This document shows positions 61,688-64,000 of a DNA stretch of 64,000 nucleotides, piece after piece (positions within the stretch are counted from its first letter, which is position 1; each line of letters opens with the position of its first letter). The notes beneath the pieces are model-generated. The model searched no databases. It was not told where the DNA came from and saw nothing but the letters and a program-made list of their open reading frames with translations. The DNA comes from UBA7803 sp040219935. GTDB lineage: Bacteria; Pseudomonadota; Gammaproteobacteria; Pseudomonadales; Azotimanducaceae. The position numbers and the translations under genes are program-made. The stretch lies in the NCBI GenBank assembly GCA_040219935.1, contig JAVJUA010000074.1, positions 186,001-250,000 of the forward strand, written 5' to 3'.

Positions 61688-62295
61688 CAGACCTCCGGCC
61701 CAGCGCGCCGTACCGGCGCGAACGAACGGCGATGCTGCGGCGAGGGCCCCAGCGTGCGCAGTGCCGCCAGATGCTCGGCGGTGGGATAGCCTTTGTGGCG
61801 CTCGAGCCCGTAACCGGGAAGCGCCGCGGCCATGGCGACCATCTCCGCATCGCGGGCCACCTTGGCGATGATGGCGGCGGCGCTGATGGCGGGGACGATC
61901 GCATCGCCCCCCACCACAGCCACGGCAGGCACCCCCAGGGCCGGCAGCAGATGGCCGTCGACCAGCACCCGCAGCGGCGCCGGCGCAAGCGCCGCCACCG
62001 CGCGCTGCATCGCCAGATGGCTGGCCACGAGGATGTTCAGCGCATCGATCTCGTCCACCTCGGCCCGCCCCAGGGCCCAGGCGAGCGCGCGCTCTCGAAT
62101 CTGGGCCGCCAGCGCTTCGCGGCGGGCGGCCGACAGCTTCTTGGAATCGCGCAGGCCCTCGATGGGGCGGGCCGGATCGAGGATCACGGCACCCGCCAGC
62201 ACCGGACCGGCCAGGGGCCCCCTGCCCACCTCGTCCACGCCGGCGGTGAGCGGGCCGAGATCTACGAACGCGGTGTAGGGGGCGGACGCGGTCAT
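61687..62295 (-). CDS. rnhB: ribonuclease HII
   Basis: A 202-residue protein. The active-site motif GVDEVGRGPLAGPVLAGAVI has the first Asp-Glu pair; further acids are in LVDGHLLP and AKVARDAEM. It removes ribonucleotides from DNA. Its start overlaps lpxB by 4 bp, and its stop overlaps the dnaE start by one base. Confidence 0.95.
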   Translation of the reverse strand: MTASAPYTAFVDLGPLTAGVDEVGRGPLAGPVLAGAVILDPARPIEGLRDSKKLSAARREALAAQIRERALAWALGRAEVDEIDALNILVASHLAMQRAVAALAPAPLRVLVDGHLLPALGVPAVAVVGGDAIVPAISAAAIIAKVARDAEMVAMAAALPGYGLERHKGYPTAEHLAALRTLGPSPQHRRSFAPVRRAGPEV

Positions 62296-63476
62296 GGGTG
62301 GCTTCGTTCGGTCTCCCGTTGAGCGGACGCCGGCAGCCAGGCGGCCACTGCCTCGGCCGCCCGCGCGTCGGCATGACGGCGCAACAGCAGGTGCAGGCGC
62401 TCGAATTCGGCCAAGTATTCGGGTTCCGCCCGCGCCTTGTCCAGTTCGGCGACGAGCGCGGCGGCCAGCGCCGCCGGCGTCGCGGCATCCTGCAGCAGCT
62501 CCGGCACCAGACGGCGCCCGGCGAGGATGTTGGGCAGGGCCACGAACGGCGTGCGCAGCATCCGGCGGACGATCCAGTAGGTCACGGCGCCGAGCCGATA
62601 GCTCACCACCATGGGACGGCGCAGCAGCATGGCCTCCAGGGTGCTGGTGCCCGACTTCACCAACGCGCCGTCGCAGGCGGTGAGCGCCTGCCGGGCGTTG
62701 CCCTCATAAGCAGATAGCGCGAGATCCGGATACGCGGTGCCGGCCTCGGCCAGCCAGGCCGCGATGGCCGGGCGCAGGCAGGGCACGACGAAGCGAACGT
62801 CCGGCCGCTGCGCGGCCAGCAGGCGCGCGGCCTCCAGAAACACGGTGCCCATCAGCCGCACCTCGGACAGGCGGCTGCCGGGCAGCAGCGCCACCACCAG
62901 GGCGTCGCCCGGCAGCCCCAGCGCCCGGCGGGCGGCCAGCCTGGCCGCAGGAGAACCGGCGTCAGGGGCGATGGCGTCCGCCAGCGGGTGGCCGACAAAG
63001 ACGGCGCGCACCGGGGTGCCGCTGTAGAAGGCTGGCTCGAACGGATACAGGGCCAGCAGCATGTCGGCCGCCCGGGCGATGCGGCGCACGCGACCACGCC
63101 GCCAGGCGTACACCGAGGGGCTGACGTAGTGCACGGTGGCAATGCCCGACCGCCGCACCCGTCGCTCCAGCAGCAGGTTGAAGACGTTGAAGTCGACGCC
63201 CACCAGCACCGCCGGACGCTCGGCACGGATGCGCGCCAGCAGCAGGCGCAGGATGCGGATCAGCGCCGGCAGGCGCCGGATCGGATCGACGAATCCGTTC
63301 ACGGCCAGGGCGTCCATGGGCACCAGGCTGTCGAGCCCCTGGGCCTCCATGTTCGGGCCGCCGATGCCGATGAAGCGGACGTCGGGGCAGCGCGCCCTGA
63401 GTTCGGCCATCAGGCCGCTGCCGAGGTTGTCGCCGGAAGCCTCGCCGGCGACGATGGCGACGGTGACGGATGGCAT
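62292..63476 (-). CDS. lpxB: lipid-A-disaccharide synthase
   Basis: A 394-residue glycosyltransferase that joins UDP-diacylglucosamine and lipid X to the lipid A disaccharide. Motifs are VTVAIVAGEASGDNLGSGLM, FIGIGGPNMEAQGLDSLV, HYVSPSVYAWRRGRV and LALSAYEGNARQALTACDGA. It acts at the cytoplasmic face of the inner membrane. It begins 8 bp after the lpxA stop. Confidence 0.96.
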   Translation of the reverse strand: MPSVTVAIVAGEASGDNLGSGLMAELRARCPDVRFIGIGGPNMEAQGLDSLVPMDALAVNGFVDPIRRLPALIRILRLLLARIRAERPAVLVGVDFNVFNLLLERRVRRSGIATVHYVSPSVYAWRRGRVRRIARAADMLLALYPFEPAFYSGTPVRAVFVGHPLADAIAPDAGSPAARLAARRALGLPGDALVVALLPGSRLSEVRLMGTVFLEAARLLAAQRPDVRFVVPCLRPAIAAWLAEAGTAYPDLALSAYEGNARQALTACDGALVKSGTSTLEAMLLRRPMVVSYRLGAVTYWIVRRMLRTPFVALPNILAGRRLVPELLQDAATPAALAAALVAELDKARAEPEYLAEFERLHLLLRRHADARAAEAVAAWLPASAQRETERSHP

Positions 63477-63484
63477 GCGGCCGC

Positions 63485-64000
63485 TCAGCGGCCACGGGGG
63501 CGGACGATGCCGTACTTCGAGGTACGCACGGCGTCGACGAAGGCGGCCACCAGCGGCTCTGCAGCCGCTTCGTCGGCCAGCCGCTCACACGCCTCCGCCG
63601 CGGTCAGGCCGGACCGGTAGACCACCTTGTGGGCCTCACGGATGCGGGCGATCTGGTCCGCCGGGATGCCGCGCCGCTTGAGCCCCTCCAGGTTCAACCC
63701 CACCGCCACCGCCGGATTGCCCATCACGGTCATGTAGTCGGGCACGTCCTTGATCACCAGGCTCATGGCGGCGATGTGGGTATGGGCGCCGACGCTGCGG
63801 AACTGGGCGACGCCGGCGAAGCCGCCGAAGTTGGCATAGTCGCCGACCCTCACATGTCCGGACACGGCGGCGTTGTTGGCGAGAATCACGTGGTTACCCA
63901 CCACGCAGTCGTGCGCCACATGAACGTAGGGCATGAACAGGCAGTGGCTGCCGATCACGGTGCGGCCCTGGTCCTTGACCGTGCCGCGATGCACCGTGAC
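63485..64000 (-). CDS. lpxA: UDP-N-acetylglucosamine acyltransferase, 3' part
   Basis: 172 codons up to the window edge; the N-terminal part is outside. The sequence shows left-handed beta-helix hexapeptide repeats (IGSHCLFMPYVHVAHDCVVG, then VRVGDYANFGGFAGVAQFR), including the catalytic His in HVAHDCVVG. A C-terminal helical part contains GLNLEGLKRRGIPADQI, characteristic of LpxA. It catalyses the first step of lipid A synthesis. Confidence 0.95.
   Translation of the reverse strand, partial: VTVHRGTVKDQGRTVIGSHCLFMPYVHVAHDCVVGNHVILANNAAVSGHVRVGDYANFGGFAGVAQFRSVGAHTHIAAMSLVIKDVPDYMTVMGNPAVAVGLNLEGLKRRGIPADQIARIREAHKVVYRSGLTAAEACERLADEAAAEPLVAAFVDAVRTSKYGIVRPRGR

Noticed and set aside
61688..62488. 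Upstream extension of the dnaE frame
   Set aside because: It overlaps rnhB and lpxB, which are clear genes. The PHP domain of DnaE starts right after ATG 61687.

Overview
The window is GC-rich, densely coding DNA of a Gammaproteobacterium. The assignment rests on the right half, where lpxA-lpxB-rnhB-dnaE-tilS-pyrG-kdsA-eno-ftsB-truD-pcm-nlpD-fdxA-mutS-recA-recX-alaS-lysC follows the chromosomal order known from Pseudomonas and relatives. RecA has a LexA box of the gammaproteobacterial type. There is no phage, transposon, CRISPR array or rRNA. The only RNA gene is one tRNA-Ser.

Left part (1-18.6 kb), mixed functions: the 3' end of an outer-membrane beta-barrel gene; a TolB-like/TPR membrane protein; a transglutaminase-like protein; a DUF3604 lipoprotein with a small secreted repeat protein; a TetR-MFP-RND efflux operon with a palindromic operator; a pterin carbinolamine dehydratase; and a D-amino-acid module. 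That module is a DUF1611/DgcN-type acetyltransferase, a DgcA-type enolase-superfamily epimerase, an MFS transporter and a divergent D-amino-acid transaminase. Two small genes of unknown role follow.

Middle part (18.5-35 kb), a catabolic island: an amidohydrolase, a PPOX-fold flavoprotein, an NTF2-fold protein, a Baeyer-Villiger-type monooxygenase, a MaoC hydratase, an enoyl-CoA hydratase, two tandem acyl-CoA dehydrogenases, an alpha/beta hydrolase lipoprotein, a ketosteroid-dehydrogenase-like flavoprotein, an Old-Yellow-Enzyme/dienoyl-CoA-reductase-like Fe-S flavoenzyme, a Rieske oxygenase, a TetR regulator and a DHRS12-like SDR. Together these suggest oxidation of a cyclic or polycyclic, possibly steroid- or terpenoid-like, compound followed by beta-oxidation. 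The substrate is inference. Two tandem TTACAC-N4-GTGTAA palindromes lie between the TetR and SDR genes.

Right part (35-64 kb), mainly housekeeping: argG; an unrecognised 877-residue membrane protein; a small secreted protein; tRNA-Ser(GCT) with a 23-bp perfect hairpin at its 3' end; lysC, alaS, recX and recA; the divergent mutS and fdxA; then a nearly gapless minus-strand series from lpxA down to nlpD. Compared with the usual order, accA, ispD, ispF, surE, rpoS and cinA are not at their expected positions, and flanking genes often abut or overlap by 4 bp. One DUF368 gene (predicted undecaprenyl-phosphate translocase) sits between pcm and nlpD.

The strongest leads are the catabolic island with its operator pair, the unrecognised 877-residue protein, the D-glutamate-type module, and the compaction of the conserved block.
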